A DNA stretch of 64,000 bases, from the NCBI RefSeq assembly GCF_009727055.1, contig NC_052350.1, forward strand, positions 19,856,104 to 19,920,103, read 5' to 3'. Positions within the stretch are counted from its first letter, which is position 1; each line of letters begins with the position of its first letter. This document shows, piece after piece, positions 1 to 12,229 of this stretch. The stretch comes from Benincasa hispida. Taxonomy: Eukaryota; Streptophyta; Magnoliopsida; Cucurbitales; Cucurbitaceae. Under the pieces are notes generated by a model. The model searched no databases and was not told the DNA's origin. It saw only the letters and a list, made by a program, of their open reading frames with translations. Position numbers and translations under genes: made by a program.

Positions 1-1160
1 GGTTCCTTTGAATTTGCAACTATTCCACTGTTGTCACAATAGAGAGTGACAAACAGGTGCATATTAGGAACTACTTCCAGATCTGTCAAGAACTTTTTGA
101 GCCATACAACTCCTTTTGGTGCTTCACTTACAACTACATACTCAGCTTCCAATGTGGAGTCGGCAATACAACTCTACTTGATGCTTCTCCACACAACTGC
201 TCCTCCGTTTAGAGTGAATACTAACCCCGAAGTTGATTTCCTCGAATCAATATCGGTCTGAAAGTCAGAATTAGTGTATCTAGTAAGGATCAGATCCTTA
301 GCACCACACACGAGTATATAATCTCTCGTTCTCCGAAGATACTTGAGAATGTTTTTAACAGCAGTCTAATGATCATGACCAAGATTGGACTGAAATCTAC
401 TGACAATTCCTACGACATAACATATATCGGGACGAGTACACAACATTGCATACATTTAACTCCCTACTGCTGATGCTTATGGAATTCGATTCATCTCTTC
501 AACCTCTTGAGGTATCTTAGGACTGCGTCCCTTAAACAGGTCAATTCCAAGCCTGAAAAGTAAAAAACCTTTATTGGAATTTTACATTTTATACCAAGAC
601 AACATCTTGTCTATATAAGATGCTTGAGATAATGCTAATGTTCTGTTCTTGCGATTCCGAACTATTTGGATTCCAAGAACGTACTGTGCTTCTCCCAAAT
701 CTTTCATTTGGAATTGTGAAGCCAACCATCTCTTTAAGCCAACTAGATATTCTACCTCATTCCAAATGAGTAGAATATCATCAACATACAACACTAGAAA
801 AGCAACAGTTTTGTTAATGATTTTCTTGTATACACAAGGTTCGTCAACATTTTGTTCAAAGCCATAAGATTTGATCGCAGAGTCAAATCTCATATTCTAG
901 GATCTAGAACCTTGTTTTAATCCATAAATGGATCGATTAAGCTTGCAAACCTTTTGCTCTTGACCTTGCTATATAAACCCTTCTGGTTGAGACATATAGA
1001 TACTCTCTTCAAGATAGCCATTCAGAAAAGCTGTCTTGACATGCATTTTCCATTTTCATAATCATAAAATGTGGCTATGGACAAAAGTATTCTAATCGAC
1101 TTTATTATGGCAACTGAAGAGAAGATTTCTTCAAAATCTACTCTCTCCTTAGTTTACTTC
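1..1160 (-). pseudogene. Ty1/copia pol fragment (RT to RNase H)
   Basis: Read on the minus strand this is the C-terminal part of a copia polyprotein. Near 1060-1140 it reads FEEIFSSVAIIKSIRILLSI (start of reverse transcriptase). At 900-960 are the LNRSIYGLKQ residues. At 582-893 is the RT core with the YVDDILLI active-site motif, followed by KDLGEAQYVLGIQI. At 1-80 is the RNase H motif LYCDNSGIVANSKE. Frames are broken by stops and shifts, and the 5' side ends abruptly near 1160 with no gag, protease or integrase beyond it. The LTR, if present, lies outside the window. It closely resembles the pol of the two minus-strand copia elements at 47-60 kb, so it is probably a decayed relative of the same family. 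Confidence 0.9.
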
Positions 1161-1739
1161 GATTTGAACTAAAAAAACATTCTTACGTCTTTTATTTTCC
1201 TTTTGTGAATAATAACGGAGACATACAGATTAAATTAACACGGATTAATTTTAAAACCGCCCACCCCCGTTAGATAATTTATAAGCTAAAATCCAATTTA
1301 CATAAGTTACACTTTTTTCATATTATGTGTTAATACGTGTATTTATAACCATTGATAAATATAATAAAATAAAATAGCAGAATATCATCATTTTATTGAT
1401 AATTTTTTCTTTAAAAAAACTTGAAATATTAAAAGATTTGTAACTCCTCAATATTCTACTATTCTAAATGACCCATTTATCATCCATTTAATCACAAAAC
1501 ACATAGCTTCACCTTATTTCTTTACTTTATTTTTCCTTCGATTTGAATGGATGATTGACAATTAGATTCCACTGTCACTGAAATGTTATTAATAATATTG
1601 TTGTTGTTTTAAATGTGTTTTAGTTTAATGATTATTCATTTATATACTTTTTAATTATTATTATTATATTTCACATGTTACTTTTTATTCGAATTTTACA
1701 TAATTATAAATACTGATAATTATAATAATTACTATAAAA
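1161..1739. other. AT-rich stretch, nothing recognised
   Basis: About 580 bases of AT-rich sequence without a credible reading frame, RNA gene or repeat that I can identify. Confidence 0.5.
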
Positions 1740-1905
1740 TTTATATAGAAAAATTATTTAAAATGGTAAAATCGTTGAAAATATTTATAAGATATAACAA
1801 AATTTTAGAACTATAAATAATAGACGCTGTCACTGCAACGTCTATCATTGATATTTCTAAAATTTTGTTATATTTTGTAAATATTTTGATTCATTTTTCT
1901 ATATT
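1740..1905. repeat. Foldback (inverted-repeat) element, MITE-like
   Basis: The left arm, with TATAACAAAATTTTAGAA around 1793-1810, is mirrored by TTCTAAAATTTTGTTATA around 1856-1873. Inside it the pair TAGACG...CGTCTA flanks a short loop at about 1830-1848. The whole would fold into one long hairpin. No coding capacity; the family is not identified and no target duplication was established. Confidence 0.6.
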
Positions 1906-2084
1906 TAGAAACAACCCTTTTATATAAGGGCTAGTTGCATAAATAGAATTTAAGCCCAAAATAATAGAATGTATACTACAAGGATAAAATAATTACATAT
2001 ATAGATCAAAAATGGTAAAAGACTAAAAAACCCATGCCTAGCCACCATTTTTTCGCTTCTTCCCAGTTTTCTCAAATTAAAAGC

Positions 2085-3160
2085 TATCAGTGATAACCAC
2101 TAATAGCTGCTATTAGCTACTATCACTGATAGCAGCTATTAGTGATGACCACTGATAGGTTCTATCAGCTGCTATCGTTGATAGCTTCTATCAATTGCTA
2201 TCAATGATAGTTGCTATCAGCAATAACTTTCAATTTTAAAAAAATTAATACAATCTTGAAATATTAACTTTTAATTTGTTATCAATTATTATTAGCTATC
2301 ATTTATTCACTTTCATCAATTAGAACCAACGTTGAAATATTACTACTTAAGACTATCAGTGGCTATCAATGATAAATTTATAAATAGTGATCAACTTTGA
2401 AAGAAGACCAACAACTTTTTACCATAGTAGTTATCACTAATAATCTTTTATCACGGCTATCACCGATAGCAGCTATCAGTCATTATCACTACTAGACTTT
2501 CATCAATTAGAATCAACCTTGAAATATTAACACTTAAGGCTATTAATGATAGATTTCTATAACTGGTTATCACCTTTGAAAGAAACTCGATATATAGATA
2601 TCACTTAAGTTTTATCACCGATATCACTAACATCACTCATATTGTGGTTATCAGTGATAGCTTCTTTCACTGATAACATCACTAATAAGATGCTATCAAC
2701 GATCTCACTGATATCATGCTATCAATAATAGTTCTCTATCAAGGATAACGTGCTATCAGTGGTAGCTTCTATCACCAATAACGTGTTATCGGATAACTTC
2801 TATCATCGATAACATGCTATTATATTAGCTCCTATCATTGGTAACATGCTATTAGTAGTAGCTTCTATCAATCATAACCACTAAACACCTTTTTGCCCCT
2901 TTCTTGTCCTTCCCAAACATTTATAAGTCTCTTTTCTTTTCGATGATAGCTTCTATCACTGATAAACATTCTATTAGTGATAACTTCTAGGCATCCACTT
3001 ACATTTTAGTTCGAGATTCAATTTTATTAATTAAATTCACTAAGTTTGCTATCAATGATATATTTCTACAAGTGGCTATTAACTAAGAAAATATAATCAA
3101 TGATTAAGCTATCAATGATAGAAAATATTAGTGGCTATCATTGATAGACTTTCATTTGCT
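2085..3160. repeat. Degenerate GATAGC/GCTATC palindrome array
   Basis: About 1.1 kb built from variants of GCTATCANTGATAGC, an imperfect palindrome recurring every 10-30 bases and alternating with spacers such as TTCTATCA. It is densest at 2085-2230 and 2440-2900. Both strands carry the same word, so any single strand can form many small hairpins. No open frame survives. It is unrelated in sequence to the CGAT arrays elsewhere in the window, although both are palindromic and degenerate. Confidence 0.8.
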
Positions 3161-3269
3161 ATTTATATGTATTATTTGTTATAATAATCAAAATTGATGA
3201 TTGGCTTGTTGGTGTTAAGTCACTTATGAATTGAATACTTTCAAGTCATGCATATGGAACTCAGCCTCA

Positions 3270-3775
3270 TAATTCTTGTGAAAAAAGGGGAAGAAGAAAA
3301 AAATCAAATAAAGGAAAGAAAAATTTTAAAAATAAGAGAAAGAGAAGAAGCAAAAAGGAAGAAAAAGGAAGAAAATTAAATAGAAAAAAGGAAGAAAAAA
3401 ACTGGAAAAATGAAAGAAAAACTAAAAAAGAAAAAGGAAAAGAAAGAGAAGAAGCAAAAAATCGAAGAGATGGAAGAAAATAAAAATTAAAAAAAGGAAT
3501 AAGTAAGAGCTGAAGAAAGAAAAATAAAAGAATAATAAAAGACTGAAGAAAGAAAAGAAAATGAAAAAAATGAAAAAAAAAGGAAAAAAGAAGGAAATGA
3601 AAGAAAATAAAAAAAATAAAAGAAATAAGCAAAAATCGGATAAAGGAAAGAATAAAATAAAAAAAAGGAGAAGAAGCAAAAACTAAGAAAGAAAATAAAA
3701 TGAAAAAATGAAAATAGGGAGGGAAGAAGCAAAAATCAAAGAAGAGAAATAAAATAAAAAGACTAAAAAAAAGTT
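3270..3775. repeat. Polypurine (GAA/AAG-rich) tract
   Basis: About 500 bases of nearly pure A and G on the plus strand. The minus strand is correspondingly C/T-rich and stays open in several frames as runs of Phe, Leu and Ser. Those frames reflect composition, not genes. Such tracts can adopt triplex or unusual nucleosome-excluding structures. Confidence 0.9.
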
Positions 3776-4435
3776 ACAACAAAATAAGACAAGGGAGGGC
3801 GAAATTGAAAATTAAAAAAAATTCAAAGATTGACTAGTCAACTCATCTATATTTTCAAATATTTTAAAAATATAATATATTTTTAGATTTTTTTCTCTTA
3901 TTATACTATAATTATTACTATAAATTATAAATTCAAGGAAATACAATAGGTAAATATATTTACAAAATTTATAGGAAAAATACCGATAAATTACATAATT
4001 TTTTTTAAAAAATCAACCATAGACTAGTAGTGGAGCCTAAGTTTAAGATTTATTAAAAGTACATGAATTAAAAATGGACAATTGTAAGTATATAATCACT
4101 AAAATTAAACTTCAAAGTGTACCGACTAAAAGAGCAATTTACTCTTTGATTTATGAAAGTGACACAATAGTATACGGGAAGAATCATATATTTGTGTAAA
4201 GTTTTCATCTTTCTCACTATTATTATTAATACTTATTTTATATTCAAAATTATAATCAATTTTCTTATATTTTTTCAAATTTAGAATTATCCATTTATTT
4301 TTTAACTTTCTTTTTTGTTAATTAATACAGGTCATATAAAATGAAATATCACGTGCATACCATGTGGTAAAACATCTAGTAAAAGGAAATGGAAATGAGA
4401 TAGGACTCGTTGATTTATTTTAGGGAAAAATACTG
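3776..4435. other. AT-rich stretch, nothing recognised
   Basis: No gene, RNA or defined repeat seen; AT-rich filler between the purine tract and the next foldback. Confidence 0.5.
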
Positions 4436-4870
4436 TTTCAGTCCCTAAGTTTTAAGTATACTTTGTTTCCATTTGACCGGTATGCTTCAAAAAGTTTTCC
4501 TATTACCTTTGAGTTTTTTAGTTTAAATTTCATTAGGCTTTCCGTTTCAAAATTTTACAATTTTACCCTTGAATTTGGAGAAAAAAACTCACTTTCGGCC
4601 ATTGATATTAATGTCAAACTAATTATAATTAAATTCATTTTTACTAATTTTATGTCACTATTGAAATTAATTAAAAATATTACACCATAATTGTTTTAAA
4701 TTAATTAATTAGAAGTTAATGCCAAATACATAAGGTGAGCTTTTCTGAAAATTTGAGGGTAAAAATGTAAAATATTGAACTAAGGAATCAAATGAAAATT
4801 AAATCAAACTCTAAGGTAAAATGCAACTTTTGAGACCCTGGAGATTAAATGATAACCAAAATAATGGATG
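4436..4870. repeat. Foldback element (about 430 bp)
   Basis: The arm at about 4549-4580 (with TTTACAATTTTACCCTTGAA) is the reverse complement, with a few changes, of the arm near 4750-4780 (AAATTTGAGGGTAAAAATG). The outer parts also pair: CAGTCCCTAAGTTTTAA with the GAGACCCTGGAGATTAAA region. The internal 75-codon open frame is AT-rich and not convincing as a gene. This looks like a non-autonomous inverted-repeat transposon remnant; the family is not assigned. Confidence 0.5.
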
Positions 4871-6168
4871 AATTGGATAAATGGTCAAAATAGAATGTTA
4901 TTTTAAAGAATAACCAAATTTAAAATCTACAAATGAACGAATTTACCCTGTAGTTATATCCATATAATTACAGTTATAATTTAAAAATGTATCTAATACA
5001 CTAAAAATAATATCTAATAAAATTTATACAACTAAAAAAATCTAGGAAAACACAATTTAACAAACTAAAGATAATGTTTATAATGTTTTTCAAGAAAAAA
5101 AAATACATGGAAGATTTGGAACAACCTCCAAAGAAAATACAAAGTATAAGGACGAGAAGCAACAAGTTTTAAGTGACTATTAATTCCCCACCAACCTAAA
5201 AAACAAGTACTTTATACTAAAAAAATAATGTTGTAATTTCTGAACCATGCAGATATCTTGAATTATTTATTTGAGTCATGCAAATACGATGTACTAAAAA
5301 AAGAAGTCACACAAATACCTTGAACTTAATTGCTAAAATCTTCGTTATGTCATGGAAATACACTTTACTTTGAAAAATAGGAGGCTGGGGGAAACACGTT
5401 TGGAAAACTTTAAAATCTAGACTTTAGATTTTTTCTATCAATAACCTTTTCAGGTAAATATTCACTTCAAATTGATAATGCCACCAAAATACGAAAGAAA
5501 AATTCAATCCACAAGTTGAGATGTACCATGCTTAATACGTTGGATCCATCACCAGTATGTTACATGTCGACTTCATAGATTGTGGAGTGAAGCGTTCCAT
5601 GAAGCGAAGTACCTTCCATTCTCACTTACACAGTCGAAACAAGTTACATCTCTTAACGATCCACACTAAAATAGGAGATAAAAAGAGTAAGAAATCGAAC
5701 TTGGTTTGCGGAGAGGTATAGTAAAAGTGGAATGTGTGAGAGAGAAGAAGGAATAATTGAAATGGAAATCATATATGATGTGATCTTGAGCTTTGTAGTT
5801 GGAATTAAAAAATATATCAAAATTTAAAAAGAAACAATTGAAATGTGTTATTACAATCCAAATCAATCACGGACAAAATGTTTAGAAACTTTTTTGGATT
5901 TAATTTTCTAAATCATCTCTACTAATTAAAAACTAAATCCTAAACAAAATCTCTCCGTAATAAGTTTACAAACTTCTCTAGTTTTTGCTAAATTTGTGGT
6001 GATATACTCCAACCGTAATAGTTGTATTTTTGTAAGAACTATATTTTGCTAAAATTGTAGGGAGATAATGATGGAAGCGTTAGATTTGGAAGGGACAAAA
6101 TTGAAGAAATAAGTAGGAAGATGGGGCCCACCATATTACGCTTTTTTGCCATAAATCAAACAATAGTC
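4871..6168. other. Unassigned intergenic DNA
   Basis: About 1.3 kb with no credible gene. The stretch 5540-5660 is less AT-rich than its surroundings and could be a small captured fragment, but I do not recognise it. A 66-codon minus-strand frame at 5666-5866 has no recognisable domain. Confidence 0.4.
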
Positions 6169-6735
6169 CATTATAATAGTTCTCATTTCCAATTATTATA
6201 ATCTATAATTTAACTACAATATTACTATTTCAGATCTTCTTTTATTGTTAGGTTTTCTATTTCTTACTCATCATCCATTTCAAAATTTTATACTGATTTA
6301 ACTCTTCCAAGACTAAAATAGTCAGTACTCTAACTACAGACTACTATAATCCAAACTAAAATAATTTGCACTCGAAACATAAACTAGGTATAACCTACCC
6401 ACTACTATAACCTACCCACTATTATAATAATTTACTATAATAACCAATTTAGCGTCCCGTTTTGAAATCTTGAGACTTTATGGAAACTAGACTCAAAATT
6501 TAAGGGAGTAAAAATGTATTCTTTCTTTTCGCTAAGGTGAATTTGGTTCAATAGTATTGATATGACATTCATCTAAGTAAAAAATAAAAAAAATGTATTC
6601 TTTTCAATTATTTTATTTTTACATTTTAGTAAAACACTATCATAACCAAGAAGAGCCTAATTAAGTTTTTTTTTTTTATATATATATATAAACATAAAAT
6701 AAAAATCTTCAAAAAATAAAATAGAATAAAAACAA
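6169..6735. repeat. Dispersed repeat, copy 1 (other copy 34419-34978)
   Basis: Aligns by eye over about 570 bases in the same orientation with 34419-34978. Shared landmarks include CCATTATAATAGTT, GCACTCGAAACATA, AACCTACCCACTA and TTGGTTCAATAGTATTGA. Differences are scattered substitutions and small indels. It contains no reading frame. It could be part of an older transposon or of a segmental duplication whose edges are now blurred. Confidence 0.8.
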
Positions 6736-7253
6736 ACAAAATGCAAACAAACAAAACAAAAGTAGATTCTATTACTATATAAGATCATGGAGATACCAAA
6801 TGTGTAAAAACTTTCCTTTTAAACTGTTGAAAGGCACAAAAGTCAAATATTTCATGAAATCTAAATTCTAGAACCAGTTATTTTTTTTTTTCAGTATTTT
6901 AAAGAATATAAACCACATTAACCAAGTGTTTTTTTTTTTTTTTTTTGCTACAACTAAATTAAAGTTAGGCTCTGAATGTTATTTTAAGGAGGATAATTGA
7001 ATTTTTAGCGATTAGTATTTTTTTTATAGTTTAAACATTATATAAATTAAATTATGCTTATTTTGATACAAATTTTCACATAAACATAGTTCATTATATT
7101 TTATTTTGATATTTTAACTATTTTTTTAGAAGATAGGTATTATATATTGTAAGCTTTCATTAGAGAAAATAGCATTAAAAAAGTAGCTAGAAGTTGGTAA
7201 AAAAACACATCAGTATCATAAAGTCAAAAAAAATTGAAAGAAAAACAGAAACA
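6736..7253. other. AT-rich stretch with T homopolymers
   Basis: Contains poly-T runs (for example near 6930-6946) and otherwise unassigned AT-rich sequence. Confidence 0.5.
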
Positions 7254-7508
7254 AAACAAAAACATGCAATTATTACTAAATAAGGTTGTAATTATTAAGA
7301 TACCAATTTTGTATTAAAAAAATAACTTTTAAATTTAAACTATTTAAAGGGCTAAAAATGTCAGCAGTGCTAAAATAATGTTCTACAAAATCAAAATTAA
7401 TTAAAGAAATTGAAACAAAGCTGTAACTATAGTAAGCAAAGCATAAACTTTTAAACAAGAGTCATTTGAGGATTATGTTTCCAAATTGATGAACAAAATT
7501 GAAACCTT
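7254..7508. repeat. Target-region repeat Y, copy 1
   Basis: About 255 bases nearly identical to 17107-17366. In the second copy the sequence runs straight on into 17370-17518. In this copy it is cut at CCTTATC by the CACTA element. The shared segment shows that the transposon landed in one unit of an already duplicated target. Confidence 0.85.
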
Positions 7509-7511
7509 ATC

Positions 7512-7530
7512 CACTCCAAGAAAATTGAGC
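7512..7530 (+). repeat. CACTA left terminal inverted repeat
   Basis: CACTCCAAGAAAATTGAGC. The canonical CACTA start has A where this has C at the fifth base. It pairs with 16956-16974. Confidence 0.88.
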
Positions 7531-7539
7531 TATTTCGAC

Positions 7540-8590
7540 AATCTTTTATTGGAGGCTATAAAAAATCTTTGAGAAATATATACATTTATTGAAGATATTG
7601 GAAAAATCTGTGAGAAATATATACTTTTTATGGAAGGTTAATAAAAACCTTTGAAAAACATATATATTTATTGGAGGTTTTGAAAAAATCTTTGAGAAAT
7701 ATGTAGTTTTTATCGAAGGGTAATAAAAATCTTTGAAAAAGACATACATTTATCGGAGGCTTTGATAAGTCCTTTGAAAAATATGCACCTTTTATTGAAG
7801 GTTAAGAAATCCTTTGAGAAAGATATACATTTATTGAAGGTATTGGAAAACCTTTGAGAAATATGTACTTTTTATTGAAGTTTAATAAAAACCTTTGAAA
7901 AAGATATATATTTATTGGAAGTTTTGAAAAAACCTTTGAGAAATATGTAGTTTTTATCGAAGTGTAATAAAAACTTTTGAGAAAGACATACATTTATCGG
8001 AGGCTTTGATAAGTCCTTTAAAAAATATGCACCTTTTATTGAAGGTTAATAAAAACCTTTGAGAAACATATACACTTATTGAAGGTATAGGAAAACCTTT
8101 GAGAAATATGTACTTTTTATTGAAGGTTAATAAAAACCTTTGAAAAAGATATATATTTATTGGAGGTTTTGAAAAAACCTTCAAGAAATATGTAGTTTTT
8201 ATCGAAGGGTAATAAAAACCTTTGAGAAATACATATATTTATCGGAGGTTTTGATAAGTCCTTTGAAAAATATGCACCTTTTACTGAAGGTTAATAAAAA
8301 CCTTTGAGGAAGATATACATTTATTGAAGGTATTGGAAAAACCTTTGAGAAATATGTATTTTTTATTAATGAAGGTTAATAAAAAACACCTTTGAGAAAT
8401 ATAACAATGTTATCAAATTATTAAAGGATTTCAAAAAACCTTTGAAAAAGTTTATTCTTAATAAAATTATTAAAGATGATATTTATTTAATAAAAATATA
8501 TATTAACATTTATCAAAAGTTGTTAAAATACCTTTGGAAATACTTACTTTTATCAAAGGTTAGTAGAAGCCTTTGAGAAAAATATGCATT
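7540..8590. repeat. Left subterminal repeats of the CACTA element
   Basis: Roughly a kilobase of imperfect direct repeats built on ACCTTTGAGAAATAT and TTATTGAAGGTTAATAAA, with a higher-order period of a few hundred bases. In CACTA elements such subterminal motifs are the binding sites of the TNPA-type protein, and the same word in inverse orientation fills the right end. The open frames on the minus strand here are by-products of the repeat. Confidence 0.85.
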
Positions 8591-8594
8591 TGTA

Positions 8595-9256
8595 ATAACC
8601 AGACGTGTTGCACTAAACGATGAGCAGACGATAGCCGTGCTGCGCTAAACGATGAGCAAACACGCTACATGATAGGCAGAATAGTAAGTGATGGGCGTTA
8701 AGTAATAGACGCAGGTGCTAGGCGATGACGTTAAACGATAGGCGGATGCGTTAGACGATCGTGAAGATGCGTGCGGCGTTAAACGATGAGGAGTGGCGCA
8801 CTAGAAGATCGGGCTATACGATAGGCAAAGTATTGCACGATCAGTGGAAGCGCTAGACGATAAGCTTAAAAGTTGGACGATAGCATTAGACGATAACCGT
8901 GTTGCACTTAATGATGAGCAAACGCGCTACACGATAGGCAGAATACTAAGCGATGGGCGTTGGGCGATAGACGCAAGCGCTGGGCGATGACGTTAAGCGA
9001 TAGGCAAATGCATAAGACGATCGTGAAGATGCGTGCGGCGTTAAATGATGAGGAGTGACGCACTAGACAATTGGGCTATACGATAGGGAAAGTACTGCAC
9101 GATCAGTGAAAGCGTTAGACGATAAGTGTAGAAACTAAACGATAGCGCTAGATGATAGTCGTGCTATGCTAAACGATGAGCAGACGTGCTACACGATAGG
9201 CGGAAAACTAAGCGATAGGCGTTGGGCGATAGACGCAAGCGCTGGGCGATGACGTG
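8595..9256. repeat. 262-bp tandem array rich in CGAT words
   Basis: About 2.5 units with a 262-base period: the landmark GATGAGCARACRYGCTACAY recurs at about 8651, 8913 and 9175. Each unit is built from smaller words such as AAACGATGAG, ACGATAGGC and GCGATGGGCG. It is flanked on both sides by copies of the same subterminal piece (8530-8594 and about 9262-9335), so the array was inserted into, or expanded from within, the subterminal zone. A further copy of the unit lies at 13690-13935. Confidence 0.85.
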
Positions 9257-9369
9257 AAAATAACTTTGGAAATATTTACTTTTATCAAAGGTTAGTAAAA
9301 GCCTTTGAGAAAAATATGTATTTGTAATAATTTAGAAAAGAAAACAAAAAAAAAAAACCTCTAGGGTTT

Positions 9370-10125
9370 TTATTTCGTGGTTCTTCTTCATCTTGCTTGT
9401 CGCCATTCAGATCCGTACTTCATCTTGTTGTTTTGATTTCGTGGTTCTTCTTCATCTTGTCTTTACAGTTCTGCTTCATTATTTTTGCTTATTTTGTTTC
9501 GTTCATCTTCTCGCTGTTTTGATTTCGTTTTCGTTTCATTTCGTTCATCTTGTTGTTTTGATTTCGTGGTTCTTCTTCATCTTGTGTTTAGAGTTCTGCT
9601 TTATTGTTTTTGCTTATTTCGTTTTCTTCATCTTCGTGCTGTTTTGATTTCGTTTTCGTTTCGTTTCATTCCGTTCATCTTGCTGTTGTGATTTCATGGT
9701 TCTTCTTCATATCGTGTTTACAGTTCTGCTTCATTGTTTTTGCTTATTTTGTTTCATTCATCTTCGCGTTGTTTTGATTTCTTTTTTATTTCGTTTCATT
9801 CATCTTGCTGTTTTGATTTCGTGGTTGTTCTTTATCTTGTGTTTACACTTCTACTTCATTGTTTTTGCTTATTTCGTTTCGTTCATTTTCACGCTGTTTT
9901 GATTTCGTTTTCATTTTGTTCATCTTGCTGTTTTAATTTTGTGGTTCTTCTTCATTTCGTGTTTACAGTTCTGCTTCTTTATTTTTGCTTATTTTGTTTC
10001 GTTCATCTTCGCGCTATTATGATTTTGTTTTCGTTTCATTTCGTTCATCTTGCTGTTTTGATTTGGTGGTTCTTCTTCATCTTTGCGTTGTTTATTCCGC
10101 TGCTAAGCTTCATTTTGTTCGCTCT
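9370..10125 (+). repeat. About 125-bp tandem repeat (six units)
   Basis: The phrase CATCTTGCTGTTTTGATTTC, with small changes, starts at about 9421, 9546, 9676, 9801, 9921 and 10046, giving a 120-130 base period. The unit is T-rich with few stops, so overlapping frames of 68-135 codons are open in all phases and encode Phe/Leu-rich repetitive peptides. I treat these as by-products. The array follows an AACCCTCTAGGGTTTT box like a plant 5' UTR, so it may once have been transcribed leader sequence. Confidence 0.8.
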
Positions 10126-10849
10126 ATTCCAGCTCCGCTAAGCCATTCCATCACTTTTAGGCTCAAGTTCCGATCTTCGCTCTTATGTTCGCAAGCAGCT
10201 CCACCAAGCCATTCCATCACTTTCAGGTTCGCAAGCGGCTCTTACATGATCAACCATTCTTAGTTTTATTCATGTCACATAAAATTTGTCTAAATCGCAT
10301 CTAGTTTATGAATGGTTTATATTCTCAAATACAAATGCTTACTAGAATGTTCTTTTATGATATTTCCTCTGTGAACTGTAAAGAAGATTTTTATTTCAGT
10401 AGACGTAATGTGAACCCCGAATCCCAATTTTACACTTAAGTATGTTTTCTTATTTAAATTATCTTACTTTTCCACTTAATTGTGTGTCTCTATTTAAATT
10501 TGTATAATAAATAGGTTGTTGAAAACAGTTAGTGTGATTGGTGAAAGAAGGAATGGAGATTTGAAAGGAGAAAATAATATTAGAAAAGTTGGGGAAAATA
10601 TTAAGTGGGAATAAATATAGAAATTAAGTATGTGGAATTAATGTGGAATATATGAAGATTGAGTTTGGAAAATTCGGGGAAGAATACGGCTAAGTATGAA
10701 AAATTAGGTGAAGTACGGAGTAAGGAATGAAGGAAAAATATAGAAAATATTATTTTGGAATTATCCTGGAAGATCCGTGTAAAAGTATCACAAAGTAGTG
10801 AGCAAACGTGTACTGAGAATAATGTTCGCATTAGCTAAGAGCAAGCTCG

Positions 10850-11065
10850 TTGAGAATGAGATCAGTGAGATCATTGAGATCGAGACCAGCGAGATTGGCG
10901 AGGAAATGGGAGAGAGCAAGATTGGATAGAAGATGGGAAAGAGCGAGACCAGCGAGAAAGTTGGAGAGAGCGAGAGGGAGAGAGAGATTGGAAAGAGCAA
11001 GACACAGAGATTGCTGGAGAGAGTGAGAGTGAAGAGAGCGAGACTAGCGAAAAAGTGGGAGAGAG
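10850..11065. repeat. GAGACCAGCGAGA-type imperfect repeat in the LTR
   Basis: Short GA-rich repeats with recurring GAGACCAGCGAGA and GAGAGCGAGA words, upstream of the LTR TATA box. Overlapping frames on both strands are open only because of composition. Confidence 0.7.
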
Positions 11066-11449
11066 AGACACTGCCGAGAGAGGTAAAGAGCGAGAACACC
11101 TATGCGTTAACCTTGCTTTGTCCGATTCGAACGTCATGTCCACGCCTCGCCTATGCATTGAACGACCGAGCAAGTTTCTAGGCGATGTATTTGGACGCGT
11201 TGGGGTGGATTATGCATGTAAAAACCCTAATTTGAATACAAAAAAAGCTTGAAGACGTAAGGGAAAATGTCAATTAAAATCTAGGTGTCCGATTAAGAGA
11301 AATTCTTAAACCCTAAGAAATTGTGTTGGATGCATTTGGGAAGAACACATTGAACCAAGGTGAAGTCAGCTTACGTTGATAAAGGGAGGATTAACATTTG
11401 GCCATGCAGTCAAGTAGGTGTTGTCAATCCCACGAGCAATTTAAACGCC

Positions 11450-11457
11450 TATAAATA
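11450..11457 (+). promoter_or_regulatory. TATA box of the gypsy LTR
   Basis: TATAAATA inside CGCCTATAAATAGGGAG, a close match to the plant consensus. It lies about 1.04 kb into the LTR. Transcription would be expected to begin about 30 bases downstream, marking the U3/R border. Downstream sequence on the plus strand includes the captured gene fragments of the CACTA element. Confidence 0.7.
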
Positions 11458-12229
11458 GGGAGTTGGGATGTCATTTTCAAATCACAAAAAATCATAAATT
11501 TCGTAGAAAAAGTAGAAAGCGGTGAGGGTTCAGAGGAATGTGTCAAATTTGGATGAGGAGATCTTTCAATCTACTCGTGCGTTTGGAGTTATTACAAAGC
11601 CATCTGAAAGCTCTGGAAGTTTAGTTTTTAGAGTGGGGCTGCCGGAGGAAAAGGCTCAAAGAAACTGGGCTGGAGGTTGAGAAGAAGGCAGAAAGGTCAG
11701 ACTGTCGGATCAGTCTGGGCCAGACTTGAAGATTTTGAGATTCCGGCCAAACCACAAGAAGTTATGAGCTGAAAGTTTAGGGTAAGATTTCTAAGACATT
11801 TTAGAATAAGTTTGTAGAAGGAAGTATTTCCAAATAAGGTTCAGAACTATAAGTAATCTAAGTTGTAAATTGAATCTGGATTCTAGGGGTGAAAAAGGAA
11901 CCCGAGGAGCTACTAGAGTGAAAAGTTCCTAAGAGTTCGAGGTGAGTAGCTAAAATATTTTCGAACTAAAAAGTTTTTAAACTGTTTTGATTACAACATT
12001 TACAGAAAGCATGTTTGCGAAAATAATTCTCATGCCTACTAGTTTTATAAAGTGGTTTCCAAGCAAGTTTGAGTTGTGATTTGAACGCATGCATATTGTT
12101 GAAAAACTATTTACATATGTTGATTTTATCCAGCATGCGTTATCATCTTTAAAGCCATGTTGTATATGTGTTATAGTATACATGATTTAAAGAGAAAAGT
12201 TGTTTATAAATAGTTTTGGTAAAATGCAA

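Noticed and set aside
649..867. 72-codon plus-strand frame over the copia RT
   Set aside because: Antisense shadow of the conserved RT block on the other strand.
3267..3732. Three overlapping minus-strand frames of 81-121 codons
   Set aside because: They are the pyrimidine complement of a purine tract and encode only Phe/Leu/Ser runs; open by composition.
8595..9256. Possible CRISPR-like array
   Set aside because: The repeats are adjoining and degenerate, without unique spacers of constant length, and this is plant nuclear DNA with no cas genes.
9393..10263. Series of plus-strand frames rich in Phe, Leu and Val resembling membrane proteins
   Set aside because: They follow the 125-base tandem repeat in all three phases; no start context, no conserved domain.
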